Positions 25,471 to 38,702 of a stretch of DNA of 58,797 bases are shown piece after piece. The DNA is taken from contig JARWMV010000094.1 of assembly GCA_030998015.1 (NCBI GenBank), forward strand, positions 1 through 58,797. Direction: 5' to 3'. Source of the DNA: Ceratorhiza oryzae-sativae (Eukaryota; Basidiomycota; Agaricomycetes; Cantharellales; Ceratobasidiaceae). The number at the start of each line of letters is the position of its first letter. Within the stretch, counting starts at the first letter, position 1. The notes under the pieces are model-generated. The model saw only the letters and a list, made by a program, of their open reading frames with translations, made no database searches and was not told the DNA's origin. The translations under genes were made by a program, and so were the position numbers.

Positions 25471-25614
25471 TCACCCCGCTAATCGATACCCCTGCCAAGA
25501 CGTGCGCTAAAGCGCAGTTCTCTAGGCAGGGTGTAGATTTGCCTTCGCAAATCATCGATTAGTTGAGCCCTCCGCGCTTAGGCCGCCCTGCGGGCGATCA
25601 AAGAGCGCGGAGGG
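25471..25614 (-). repeat. family D element
   Basis: In the palindrome turnaround region; mirror at about 25907-26050. Confidence 0.9.
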
Positions 25615-25688
25615 ATTTGTAAGGAGCGTTCAGCGCTTAGGCCGCGCCTAAAGGCGCGATCAAAGAGCGTTAGAGAAATAGCTTTTTG

Positions 25689-25833
25689 ACCCGAGCACGC
25701 CTGCGAACGCCCTGGCTTAAGCCAAGGCGGCCCTGGCGTGCGCGCGGCGGTCTGATTCCGACGGAATCAGACGCCGCGCGCACGCCAGGGCCGCCTTGGC
25801 TTAAGCCAGGGCGTTCGCAGGCGTGCTCGGGTC
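25689..25833. repeat. symmetric C-type hairpin at the palindrome centre
   Basis: CCCGAGCACGCCTGCGAACG runs to a TCTGATTCCG centre and back. Only half of the usual C element is present on each side, mirrored. This variant differs from other copies (CGAGCACG for CGTGCACG, GCCCTGG for GCCTTGG), so it has its own sequence and is not a simple join of two standard copies. Confidence 0.85.
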
Positions 25834-26990
25834 AAAAAGCTATTTCTCTAACGCTCTTTGATCGCGCCTTTAGGCGCGGCCTAAGCGCTGAACGCTCCTT
25901 ACAAATCCCTCCGCGCTCTTTGATCGCCCGCAGGGCGGCCTAAGCGCGGAGGGCTCAACTAATCGATGATTTGCGAAGGCAAATCTACACCCTGCCTAGA
26001 GAACTGCGCTTTAGCGCACGTCTTGGCAGGGGTATCGATTAGCGGGGTGATGCTTTGCGTAGGCCCGCGCGCGTTAGTTGCTGGTGGGACTTGTCCCACC
26101 AACCAACGTGAGCAATCGCAACCGTTTGCGATTGCTAGTGCGCGGCATAATATCGATATTTAGCCGCCGGCTGAAAATGACGAACGGTCGTCATTTTCTA
26201 CGAGGGAATCTTTATGGGAGGTAGCCTGGACCATGAGACTCATGGTCAAGGCTACCTCATCTGAGGATTCCCTCTAACGCCGGCGGACATCAATTTGTAG
26301 GGGCGAGGATAGAAGTTAGCAGAGGATATAAATCAAACGCCCGCCTACTGCCCCCCAAACATGTGCAGCTACGCTGCATTGTTTGAGGGGCATCCTTAGG
26401 AGTCCCCTGCCGCCCACGGCCGCTTTAGCGATCTACCGGCAAAAAGTCCTAGGTATAATTAATTGTACCTAGGCTTTTTGCAGGGGAGTTTACTTCTTCT
26501 TTCTAACGCGCTCTTTTATCGCCCGAAGGGCGGCCTAAGCGCTGAGATCTCCTACCCTAACCCTGTCGTCAGCGTGTACAAGTACACGCTGCTAGGGAAC
26601 CTCTTCCCCTCCGCGCTCTTTGATCGCCCGCAGGGCGGCCTAAGCGCGGAGGGCTCCCACTAATCGATGATTTGCGAAGGCAAATCTACACCCTGCCTAG
26701 AGAACTGCGCTTTAGCGCACGTCTTGGCAGGGGTATCGATTAGCGGGGGCCTGTAAGGGAAGAGTCCGATTTGGCGCAAATCGGGGGTCAAGAATCGGTG
26801 CTTTGCGAAGGCCCGCGCGCGTTAGTTGCTGGTGGGACTTGTCCCACCAACCAACGTGAGCAATCGCAACCGTTTGCGATTGCTAGTGCGCGGCATAATA
26901 TCGATATTTAGCCGCCGGCTGAAAATGACGAACGGTCGTCATTTTCTACGAGGGAATCTTTAGGATTCCCTCTAACGCCGGCGGGCGTCG

Positions 26991-27515
26991 ATTCTGTGGG
27001 GAAAGTAAATGATTCTGTACAAAGAGTAACTCTTTGACTTGATTTACAAAAACTACCATCGTCGCATAGCCAATAAGCTAAAGATATAGGAGTAAGTAGA
27101 TCACTTACCCGTGCCCGCCTACGATCGCAGCTATAAGCTGCGGCCCTGGCGTGCGCGGGTCATATAACTCATTAAAGCAAGGTAATGCACAGGTTGTAAA
27201 TGTGACTCTAGCATAGATTTTACCGGTTCGTTTATCAGGAAGTCGATTACTTGTTTGGGGGGCTGATTGACAGTAACTTTTAAATAAATCGTAGAGATGG
27301 AAAAGATAAGTCTCATGAACAAGTCCCTGTTCGAAGCATAAACACGCATTTACACTTCTTTTTTGTTTTCGAGCATAAAGGTCTCCCAATAGTAGACCAA
27401 CCAATATGGCCTTTAAATCAGCAGATAAAGAAAAAAGTGATCGTTCTTCTTTTGTCATAATTTTTCGGCTAAGAGGAGAAAAAGTGTGAAATTGTGATTT
27501 TGTAATATTTCTCAT
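26991..27515 (-). pseudogene. LAGLIDADG_2 homing endonuclease, 3' truncated (right arm)
   Basis: Mirror of 24007-24531, with CGGGT instead of CGGT at the internal hairpin. Confidence 0.8.
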
Positions 27516-27805
27516 TTAAAAATTAAAAAGGTGAAAACACGAGTTATGTTGTTTTGAATACCCTATTTGCCACACAATTTATGACCCGTGCACGCCTGCG
27601 AACGCCTTGGCTTAAGCCAAGGCGGCCCTGGCGTGCGCGCGGCGTCTGATTCCTAGGTACCCTGGAACTGAAAGTTCCAGGGTACCTCGCAATACCTCGC
27701 CGCGAACGCGGCCTCGATAACCATACCCACGGGTCGTTGACCCTCCGCTTATCGGCTGAAATCTTGGGTTACACCTAAGATTTCAGCCGATAAGCGGGGG
27801 TATGA

Positions 27806-28782
27806 TTCAGGCGATTATAGGACTCAAAACTTTCTTCAAATTTTAGGAATCTGACCTAACTTTGGAATCGTCTACATCTCTATACGGAGAACAATAGAAT
27901 CCAAAGGTCCGGTTTCTTCCATATCTGGATAGAAGTAAAGCTCAAATCGACTTCCCGGCTGAGGAGTCCATCACTGGAGCCCTCGGAGACAGAAAGACCA
28001 ATCTTGGAACCCCGGACCTAAAAGTTGGCTTGTCTTCCTAAATGGATATTTATCATTAGGAGACAACTCAGAAATAAACTTTTAAAAAAAGTTAGCCTCG
28101 TAACTAAGATTAGTTTCAAATAATTTATTTTTAAGGATAAAAACTTGAATTACTATTTCTACCTCGTCTGTGGTCTTGTTCCAGGAACACGACCGCAGAC
28201 TTCTGCCCCCCAAACATGTGCAGCTACGCTGCCCGGAGCCTGTGGGCGGCTAAAGCCGCCCACAGTCGAGGTTATCATTTTCCAGAAACAAACCCGGAGA
28301 TCCACATAGGATAAGGTATATTTCCATCTGGACCACCATGCAACTGGACCACCATGCAACTGGACCAGTTGAAACCATACTCTGGTCTCTCTACTGACCC
28401 CCAAACATGTGCAGCTACGCTGCATTGTTTGAGGGGCAGTAGCCCCCCAATAATGTAATCATTGGGGGTCTACAGGGACAACATTTGTGAACGCTATTTT
28501 CAATTCTTCAGGCAAACCTTTATTTAGATTGTCCGGATATAAACCCAATAACCCACCAAGGACTTGGAATAGTTACACTAGAATACTTTACAACAGGCGG
28601 TAAGATTAACAATGACCTCCCAATGCGTTACCAAGCCTGTAAGGCCAACGTATTGGGAGGGCCATTACCCCCCCAAACAATGCAGCATAGCTGCATCAGT
28701 TTGGGGGGTCAATGGTAGTTTTCCGTAAATCCCTGTGATAGAGTTTAATGTCTCGGGTTCTAATGGTCTGTTAAGATAGTTT
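27806..28782 (-). pseudogene. further LAGLIDADG_1 fragments downstream of nad6 (right arm)
   Basis: Mirror of 22740-23716. Confidence 0.6.
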
Positions 28783-29411
28783 CCGCGCGCGTTAGTTGCT
28801 GGTGGGACTTGTCCCACCAACCAACGTGAGCAATCGCAACCGTTTGCGATTGCTAGTGCGCGGCATAATATCGATATTTAGCCGCCGGCTGAAAATGACG
28901 AACGGTCGTCATTTTCTACGAGGGAATCTTTAGGATTCCCTCTAACGCCGGCGGGACCCGTGCACGCCTGCGAACGCCTTGGCTTAAGCCAAGCAAGCTT
29001 GGCTCATATTGACCTTAAGGTCAATGTAAGCCAAGGCGGCCCTGGCGTGCGCGCGGCGTCTGATTCCGAGGTACCCTGGAACTTAAAGTTCCAGGGTACC
29101 TCGCAATACCTCGCCGCGAACGCGGCCTCGATATCCATACCCACGGGTCAACAGCATGTATTTATATATAAATACAATGCTGGTTGACCCTAAGCGGGGG
29201 TATGAAACAGCTCTCATGAAACCTTCCACAGAAAGATGTCCGCGCGCGTTAGTTGCTGGTGGGACTTGTCCCACCAACCAACGTGAGCAATCGCAACCGT
29301 TTGCGATTGCTAGTGCGCGGCATAATATCGATATTTAGCCGCCGGCTGAAAATGACGAACGGTCGTCATTTTCTACGAGGGAATCTTTAGGATTCCCTCT
29401 AACGCCGGCGG

Positions 29412-29813
29412 ACAGAACATATCAAAAACAATTAAAAATATAAAGAAACTATTTCTTTTTGAGGTCAATAAAGGGAATAGTTTAAAATGTTGAACAATAA
29501 TTTCGAGATCCCTTTTAGAATATACAGCATAATACGCGTCTTTACTTCTTAAAGTGACTGTACCTACCCCAAAGAATTCTTTTAAACTGACAAGTAGATC
29601 ATACTCTCTAGCATGCATGTGAAGACAAAATTGGGGTTTTAGTTCGAAACCTAGTTTTCTCCCACTTTTTTTTGTAATAGTGAAACCAAAATAGCCCTCA
29701 GCATCCACTAGACCTGTAACAGCCCAAGGATCTAATTTACCCGAGTAAGAAGATGTATGGTAAGAAGCTCTATTACCGGAGTTGAGCCCAAGATTATGTT
29801 TAACTGATCTTGT
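29412..29813 (-). pseudogene. LAGLIDADG_1 endonuclease N-terminus in frame after nad6 (right arm)
   Basis: Mirror of 21709-22110. Confidence 0.8.
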
Positions 29814-30491
29814 TCAATTAAATGAAATAGAGTTTCTGGTTTGGGAGGGGTTAGAAGTTTGATAAGTTTTTTGGTTATTACTTGATTTTAAATGGACAAC
29901 TGAAATAGGAGCCAACATCGAAAGCAATAGTATTATACTACATAAAATGAACAATGGGGCTCCATAGGTGTACAGTCCGTGGCCCAATGATTCTACTTGT
30001 AGGAAACTAAAACTTGAAATGTCCCAAGTATACGGATTTTGGGAAATATTTACATCAGATATTGAAGGAACGGTTGAACCGTATAGTAATCCATTTAAAT
30101 AAGTTAATAATTCCAAAGGCAGATTTAATATAGCAACTTTACCGAAGTTCACGGGAATTACTGTGAAAATCTCATATGTAAATAGAAAACCTACAGTTAA
30201 AGCCAAAGGTAGGTTTTTTGTATACTGACTTCCAATGTCCAGTATGTCAGATAAATTAATATTAATCATCATAATTACAAATAGGAAAAGCACAGCTATG
30301 GCTCCAATGTAGACTATTATGTATGAAATACCTACAAAGCCCACTCCAAGTAAGATTAGGTAACCTGCGGCGTTGCAGAAAGCTGAAATTAAGAAAAGTA
30401 CAGCAATTACAGGGTTTTTAGAAGTAATAACTAAAATACCTGATAAGATAGCTCCAGCGGCTAACACGTCTAATAAAAAGTTGTTTATCAT
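29814..30491 (-). CDS. nad6: nad6, NADH dehydrogenase subunit 6 (right arm)
   Basis: Mirror of 21031-21708, identical protein, with the same TGA and open downstream frame. Confidence 0.95.
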   Translation of the reverse strand: MINNFLLDVLAAGAILSGILVITSKNPVIAVLFLISAFCNAAGYLILLGVGFVGISYIIVYIGAIAVLFLFVIMMININLSDILDIGSQYTKNLPLALTVGFLFTYEIFTVIPVNFGKVAILNLPLELLTYLNGLLYGSTVPSISDVNISQNPYTWDISSFSFLQVESLGHGLYTYGAPLFILCSIILLLSMLAPISVVHLKSSNNQKTYQTSNPSQTRNSISFN

Positions 30492-33435
30492 TTTTTTTTT
30501 GTTTAATTGTGCCTATGCTTTCGCATTTCTAAATATTTGTTTTTACCTCGTCTGTGGTCTTGTTCCATGAACACGACCGCAGACTTCTGCCCCCCAAACA
30601 TGTGCAGCTACGCTGCATTGTTTGGAGGGGCCGGAGCCTGTGGGCGGCTAAAGCCGCCCACAGTCGAGGCGAAAAAGGCTGAATCCAGTATTTTATTTTT
30701 ATACAGGATAGGTTTTCCTTGAAACTTAACCACAATTTGACTAGGGTATTGATGGAACACTTTATTGCACCAGCTAGCCAGAAGTTTATTTTTGTTTTTA
30801 TTTGATCTAGCTGAAACCGAGTAATACAAACCGATCGTTTTCAGAAGTTGAGTTACCTCAACAATGAAAACGAGCTTACGATCGCCGATTCAGCAGCGTA
30901 CCTAGCAAGGTAAGGAAAATTCAATCCAGAGCCCCAGGACATGTGTTCAAGGGTTCTGGGTGTTATTTTTTTTTATTACCAGAAGATCCCAGATAGTTGG
31001 GCAAAGAGTGCCCGTAGACCCCCAATGATGCAATTAGGGGCCACTTAAAATAGCAAAGCTATTTTAGAGGCCCCGTAATTGCTTCATTTGGGGGGTGGAT
31101 GCCCCCCAAACAATGCAGCGTAGCTGCACATGTTTGGGGGGCACTAGGGCCCAAAACCACCCCGGGTAATGGCACTCCCAATACGCTGGCCCGTAGGGCG
31201 TGCCTTACAGGCTTGGTAACGCATTGGGAGGCCGTTGCCATGCATGATTTTTGACCATGATGCTCAGAAAGGCGCGGTCTTTGGGGAAAACTCCGAAGGG
31301 ATACCACTATCCGTAAGAGCGTTTTTACTTCAGCCCCGAAGGGCTCGGTCAAATTTCGTTACCGCACTTTTGCCCTCACTTCTAACGCTCTTTGATCGCC
31401 CGAAGGGCGGCCTAAGCGGGGTACCCAGGTTCTTCCCTTTCAGCTGCTCCCCAATGATTGCAATGCGCGCCACAAGACTTGTGGCGCCATTGACCCCCCA
31501 AACTGATGCAGCTCGGAATCAGGCTCCTTGACAATTCCTAAGGAATTGTCAAGAAATGGCAGTTTGGGGGTCACCTGCGTCTGTGGTCGTGTTCCAGGAA
31601 CACGGCCGCAGACGGGAAGAAGGAGAACTTAAGTTCCCCTACCCTATCTCGTGTCAACTACTCTGAAGTTGTTGCACGTACGTGCAACAATTTCACGCTT
31701 GTAGAGGAGACGTCTGTGTGCGGCTTAAGCCGTACACAGACGGCTCCGAAGCTTGAGTCGAACCGTGGTTTAGCGTCCGCGCGCGTTAGTTGCTGGTGGG
31801 ACTTGTCCCACCAACCAACGTGAGCAATCGCAACCGTTTGCGATTGCTAGTGCGCGGCATAATATCGATATTTAGCCGCCGGCTGAAAATGACGAACGGT
31901 CGTCATTTTCTACGAGGGAATCTTTAGGATTCCCTCTAACGCCGGCGGGACCCGTGCACGCCTGCGAACGCCTTGGCTTGCCAAGGCGGCCCTGGCGTGC
32001 GCGCGGCTCGCCGCGAACGCGGCCTCGTTAACAATGCCCACGGGTCGTTGACCCTCCGCTTTATTACCCCTGCCAAGACGTGCGCTAAAGCGCAGTTCTC
32101 TAGGCAGGGCGGCTGAAATCTTGGGTTACACCTAAGATTTTAGCCGATAGAGCGGGGGCCCGCGCGCGTTAGTTGCTGGTGGGACTTGTCCCACCAACCA
32201 ACGTGAGCAATCGCAACCGTTTGCGATTGCTAGTGCGCGGCATAATATCGATATTTAGCCGCCGGCTGAAAATGACGAACGGTCGTCATTTTCTACGAGG
32301 GAATCTTTATGGGAGGTAGCCTGGACCATGAGACTCATGGTCAAGGCTACCTCATCTGAGGATTCCCTCTAACGCCGGCGGATACAGGTCCAGCAAGATT
32401 TTATAAATCTTGCATGGAAGCAAACCACGGAACGATGTTGACCGAGATAGAGGCCAGACAAATTTGGGCAAGGACCAGTCATAGTCCGCAACCTTCGGTC
32501 GGTTGTTACCCCCATATGATCCATACTCGCCTCGATCGGCGTTCTTTCTCTCTAAGATCGTCGGCCCTGGTATCTAGGTTAACGGGAGCAGGCTCACCGC
32601 CAGAGGGCCGGCCTCGTGCCCCATTCCCCAACGGGTCAGGTGTACGCTGGAATCTCCGCACGTTCCCTGCTCGGTCATCGAAGATGTCCGGCAGGGACGC
32701 ACTAAACCGATTCGACGAGGGTTCATTTAACAGGGCCGGCGGAGGATCGTGCTTGCACGATCGTCCGCCGGCCCTTCCGCCGCCTCCTGTCCCTCTAGGG
32801 CAGCTTGAGGAAATAATCATGCTTGCATGATTTAACTCAAGCTTCGGAGCCGTCTCCTCTACAAGCGTGAAGTTGTTGCACGTACGTGCAACAATTTCAG
32901 CCAGCCCGCGCGCGTTAGTTGCTGGTGGGACTTGTCCCACCAACCAACGTGAGCAATCGCAACCGTTTGCGATTGCTAGTGCGCGGCATAATATCGATAT
33001 TTAGCCGCCGGCTGAAAATGACGAACGGTCGTCATTTTCTACGAGGGAATCTTTATGGGAGGTAGCCTGGACCATGAGACTCATGGTCAAGGCTACCTCA
33101 TCTGAGGATTCCCTCTAACGCCGGCGGGCAGCCCTAGAGTCCATACGGCGGCGGATCATGGGCCTGAACCATGGTTATGGTCCGGCGGCTACGCCGACAG
33201 ATAAATTGGGGTATGAATTTAGGCGCGGTTATACCAACACGACGGCCTCCCAATGCGTTACCAAGCCTGTAAGGCACGCCCTACGGGCCAGCGTATTGGG
33301 AGTGCCATCACCCCCCCAAACAATGCAGCATAGCTGCATCAGTTTGGGGGGTCGACGGTGGCAATTGACGCCTGTGTCGGCCTTAGAGGTATTTTCTGAT
33401 GTATTTATTTTGGCAGGCTAAATTATTACTATATT

Positions 33436-33978
33436 TTATAGCCCGATTTTGTATAGCATCATGGATGGCATAAGGTCCTTCAATAAGGATTGTAAAACCG
33501 GTGTTGATTTGGCTGAAATTCTGATTGTAAAACCACCATTATTTGCATTAATTGTGCTTTTTAACCCGAATTTGTCAGTTAAAACTTGAACTAGAAGTTC
33601 TACCTCAGCAATAGTGAAACTTTGAGTACTTAGCACCAATGCCCGGTCTTTTTTATTAAAACTACCATCGTCACAAAGCCAGTAAACTAAAGACAAAGGA
33701 GTAAGCAACTCCCCTATGTTTAATGGAACTACTTTTTGCCCATTCGGATAGAACAAATCATAGAGTTCATTAAAGCAAGGTAAGGAAAAGGTATTAAACG
33801 TAACTCTAGTATATATTTTACGTGTTACTTTGTGCGGCGGTCGATTAGTTGTTTTGGGCAATGAAGAACAATAAGTTTTAAACAAATCATAAAGGTGGAG
33901 CAAGTAATCCTCATGTAAAATACTTTGTTCAAATTGCAATCTTGCATTCACACTTGCTTTTCGTTTACGAATGCACAT
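33436..33978 (-). pseudogene. LAGLIDADG_2 homing endonuclease lacking its first motif (right arm)
   Basis: Mirror of 17546-18088. Confidence 0.8.
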
Positions 33979-34115
33979 CTACCGTGGCCTGCTTCAACTC
34001 TTCGAGAGGCCAGGATCGAGGCCTGCTTCAACTCTTCGAGTTGAAACAGGCCAGGATATCGACTCCTTGGGGAAAATAAGGAGGGGTTTGTTGTTAATAA
34101 TAATAATATATAAAA

Positions 34116-35100
34116 CTATAAACCTATTTTATGTCGCATCATAGGAGCCATGTGCGCCGCCAACAAATTTCGTAAAACAGGAATTGAATAAGAAGGAATT
34201 ATTATTCTGTAAGAAGTTCCTTGTCTACATTTGTAGCATTTTAAGTTAAATTTGTTATTTAAAACTTCAATTAAAAGTTCAACTTCTTCTAATGTGAAAG
34301 AATCCGTACATAATACGGTATATTTGCCAGGTTTATTCCAGCTACCATCATCTGCTATCCAATAGCTTAAAGACAAAGGTGTTAACAAGTCCTCTATAAT
34401 GCTTGGAACTACCTTTTTACCTGATATGTAAAATAAATTATATAGCTCGGTAAAACAGGGTAAGCAATAAGTGAAAAAAGAAACACGAGAATATACATTT
34501 CCTGTTCTACTGTCAGGAAGACGATTAGTTATTTTTGGGGCACTTGAACAATAAGTTTGAAATAGTTCGTACAAATGGTAAAGGTAATCTTTATGAACTA
34601 TTCCTTGTTCAAATCTAAAATAAGCATTTCCTTTAATGGTTTGTTTCTGTGCAGACAAATCTCCTAATAATAACCCTATAGACCCCCAATACGCTGGCCC
34701 GTAGGGACCGCGTATTTTGGGGGGCTATAGCCCCCCCAAACAATGCAGCGTAGCTGCATCAGTTTGGGGGGTCTATAGTGATTTCTCGTAAATTTTCAGG
34801 TATAACAAATTCCTCTCTTTCCTTTTTTGTTAGCCGTTTGGTTTTAACAGGCACTAAAGAAGAAAGGAATAGTTGACTATACAAATTTATATCAGACTCA
34901 ATTAATTGAGTATAATCGATATAGAATAATAATTTCGTAGCACAATAAAATACAAAAGTTGTTATTAGAATTAAAAAAGGGAATATTCGAAGAGAGTCCC
35001 CGAGGATAAGCCCGACAAGAATGTCTTTCAGATTTTGAGGTAAAGAGAACTGTAATCGTTCTGCTTGAGTCATGCTATTTCTTTTCATGGTTTTAATCAA
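34116..35100 (-). pseudogene. LAGLIDADG_2 homing endonuclease with doubled N-terminus (right arm)
   Basis: Mirror of 16425-17409. The 1-2 nt TA-run difference just beyond the stop (near 34105) is one of the few arm differences. Confidence 0.8.
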
Positions 35101-35952
35101 AAATATTTATAAGACTGACATTTTAAAGGTATATCATATTAAAGATTAATATAATCACATCCTCTATGAATGAAGAACTGTGGTTTCGCGTGTTTATACT
35201 ATAAATACAGTCCAGGAAAATCCCACCCAGAATAGGCTTAAATCGGATTTATTGGTATTTCACCAAACCACGGGAACCTGGTTAAAGCACAACCACGGAG
35301 TAGAAATAAAACACAGCCCTTCACCATAAGACGAAACCTAGGGCCATTCTGATAATTCCTGAACTATATACTTGTCAGAAGTGCAGGTTAATTCGCTCTG
35401 CATAGAGCTTTAGCCAAACACAGTCGAAACGCCTACTTTAGTCGGAATCCTCCTGATTGCGAGGTATCCCGGATTAATTAATCCGGGTACCTCGGAATCC
35501 ACAGCGCAAAAGAATCGCGCCATCAAAATGGGTTAGTCAGTGGAGTATGGTTGAAAATTTTAAGAGGATAAGATTTCTTATACTCTTCTTTTATAAGAAT
35601 TTCGCGCTGGAGGCCATGATTCCGAGGTATCCTTCCATGCAATTGCTGGAATGCAATTGCTGGACCGGATTAATTAATCCTGTCCAGCAAGATTTTATAA
35701 ATCTTGCGTGGAAGGATACCTCGCAATGCCATACACTGGTATCCAAAGGATACACAGTGTATGACGACTCCCTCTTGGCACGCACATACGCATTAACTTC
35801 AAGAAGTTAATACATGCCAAGCCTTCTCATTCAGGACATGTTTTAACACGCCATGGCGGGTTAAAGCGCTGCCATGGTGGTTGTGCTTGTGCTCGAGGTG
35901 AGCCAGGGGCCGGAGCGTGGAGCAGGCCCCAGGCTCCTACGAGCAAACCCAA

Positions 35953-36024
35953 AGGCGTTAAGAGGAATTGAACCTCTGTTAAAAGTATTAACAGTACTCC
36001 GCATGACCACTATGCTATAACACC
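35953..36024 (-). tRNA. trnN: tRNA-Asn (GUU), right arm
   Basis: Exact mirror of 15501-15572. Confidence 0.93.
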
Positions 36025-38471
36025 ACTTCGAGAATTTGAATAAGACCCCTATTTTTCCTGACCCGTCCCCTAGGTTGTTGCACGTACGTGCAACAATTTC
36101 ACGCTTGTAGAGGAGACGTCTGTGTGCGGCTTAAGCCGTACACAGACGGCTCCGAAGCTTGAGGGTGAATACTCTTCGACAGGGTTAGGGTAGCTTTTCA
36201 TTGACCGCAGGCCCGGCCCGCTCCCCGCGCGCGTTAGTTGCTGGTGGGACTTGTCCCACCAACCAACGTGAGCAATCGCAACCGTTTGCGATTGCTAGTG
36301 CGCGGCATAATATCGATATTTAGCCGCCGGCTGAAAATGACGAACGGTCGTCATTTTCTACGAGGGAATCTTTATGGGAGGTAGCCTGGACCATGAGACT
36401 CATGGTCAAGGCTACCTCATCTGAGGATTCCCTCTAACGCCGGCGGGGAGCGGAGCTAGGGCCGCAGGGGAAATAAAATTCCGGTTTTTCTAAAAAAAAA
36501 CCCCCTTTGCGGGCAACTTTGATGGCATGATGATTTGCCTGGCATGCCTTCTTCCACGCCTCAAGCGCCGATTGACGCTATTATCGTTCCTATCCCGCTT
36601 TCCCACAACAGAGCGGAGAAACTCCGGGATAGTTTTGAATCCCCTATTTTTCCTGACCCGTCCCCTAGGTTGTTGCACGTACGTGCAACAATTTCACGCT
36701 TGTAGAGGAGACGTCTGTGTGCGGCTTAAGCCGTACACAGACGGCTCCGAAGCTTGAGGGTGAATACTCTTCGACAGGGTTAGGGTAGCTTTTCATTGAC
36801 CGCAGGCCCGGAGAAATATTGATTTTCCCTTGGGTTTTCCCTTGGGTTTTCCCCCGGCCCGCTCCCCGCGCGCGTTAGTTGCTGGTGGGACTTGTCCCAC
36901 CAACCAACGTGAGCAATCGCAACCGTTTGCGATTGCTAGTGCGCGGCATAATATCGATATTTAGCCGCCGGCTGAAAATGACGAACGGTCGTCATTTTCT
37001 ACGAGGGAATCTTTAGGATTCCCTCTAACGCCGGCGGGGAGCAGATCTAGGGCCGCAGGGGATGTATTTATCTCTTTTAATTAAAACGGACTAGCATAAT
37101 ATGGCATCCTTAACACTGCCCCATTCCTATGCTCATTTACCCTGACACTGGCATCATAGTTCCTGCACACGGAAGGAGGCCGTAGTGTGCGGGGCTTATC
37201 CCTGACGACTTCGATCTTGCCTCCCTAATCTCTCCCCTTTCAGTTTGGGTGTGTCCCTGCCGGACAGCTTCGATGACCGAGCAGTGAACGCCTAACGCTC
37301 TTTGATCGCGCCTTTAGGCGCGGCCTAAGCGCTGAACGCTCCTTACAAATCCCTCCGCGCTCTTTGATCGCCCGCAGGGCGGCCTAAGCGCGGAGGGCTC
37401 AACTAATCGATGATTTGCGAAGGCAAATCTACACCCTGCCTAGAGAACTGCGCTTTAGCGCACGTCTTGGCAGGGGTATCGATTAGCGGGGTGATGCTTT
37501 GCGTAGGCCCGCGCGCGTTAGTTGCTGGTGGGACTTGTCCCACCAACCAACGTGAGCAATCGCAACCGTTTGCGATTGCTAGTGCGCGGCATAATATCGA
37601 TATTTAGCCGCCGGCTGAAAATGACGAACGGTCGTCATTTTCTACGAGGGAATCTTTATGGGAGGTAGCCTGGACCATGAGACTCATGGTCAAGGCTACC
37701 TCATCTGAGGATTCCCTCTAACGCCGGCGGACATCAATTTGTAGGGGCGAGGACGGGAAGAGTACGTCAAACTCGATCCTACCTCGGCGGGATGGCAAAT
37801 AGGTCTTCCACAAAGGGGTTGAAAGTTTCATTTTTGCAGCGCGCTATGCGGCTGCCCACAAATTGAATTTTGGACTATTGTTCTTGACATTAAAAATTAC
37901 CCGACTTCGCTTAGATCCGATTTAGCTTGAGGGTAAATCGGGCTCCTCGAATGTACGTCTTCCAGGATGGAGATTAAGCTCCATCCGGAAGCCCATGGGA
38001 AATTAGGCGTTCTTCCATGCAAGATTTATAAAATCTTGCTGGACCTGCATCCTACCCAACAGGGCGGATGCCAGAACTTTATTTTGTTTTTACCTCCGCG
38101 CGCGTTAGTTGCTGGTGGGACTTGTCCCACCAACCAACGTGAGCAATCGCAACCGTTTGCGATTGCTAGTGCGCGGCATAATATCGATATTTAGCCGCCG
38201 GCTGAAAATGACGAACGGTCGTCATTTTCTACGAGGGAATCTTTATGGGAGGTAGCCTGGACCATGAGACTCATGGTCAAGGCTACCTCATCTGAGGATT
38301 CCCTCTAACGCCGGCGGGACCCGTGCACGCCTGCGAACGCCTTGGCTTAAGCCAAGCAAGCTTGGCTCATATTGACCTTAAGGTCAATAATCAAGCCAAG
38401 ATTACCCCTCGGGTCAACAGCATGTATTTATATATAAATACAATGCTGGTTGACCCTAAGCGGGGGTATGA

Positions 38472-38540
38472 ATTTGGGTTTTCTAAAGCAAGATCCATTA
38501 AAGTATTTTCGATTACACCTGTTACTCCCCAGGAAGAAGG
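38472..38540 (-). pseudogene. cob: second, diverged cob 3' end (right arm)
   Basis: Mirror of 12985-13053. Confidence 0.75.
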
Positions 38541-38702
38541 TTAATAACGGGTTTATTGAATTGATGTTACATTCCTATTTCCAACTCTCTGATCGCGCCT
38601 TTAGGCGCGGCCTAAGCGCTGAGGACTCTGATTCCGACGGAATCAGGCGCCTCCCGTGGTGGATGGGCCAGAGCGAAGCGACGGTCCTCACCACCACGGG
38701 GG

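Larger units (their letters stand above)
24709..26812. other. turnaround region of the giant palindrome, only hairpins
   Basis: Both halves hold the same units in mirror order around 25761: D (24773-24914), CCGCGC/CGCCC hairpins, a B1-type hairpin (about 25124-25170), 222-nt A (25235-25456), D (25471-25614) and a C-type complex (25689-25833) that forms the exact centre. No gene is recognised. Confidence 0.8.
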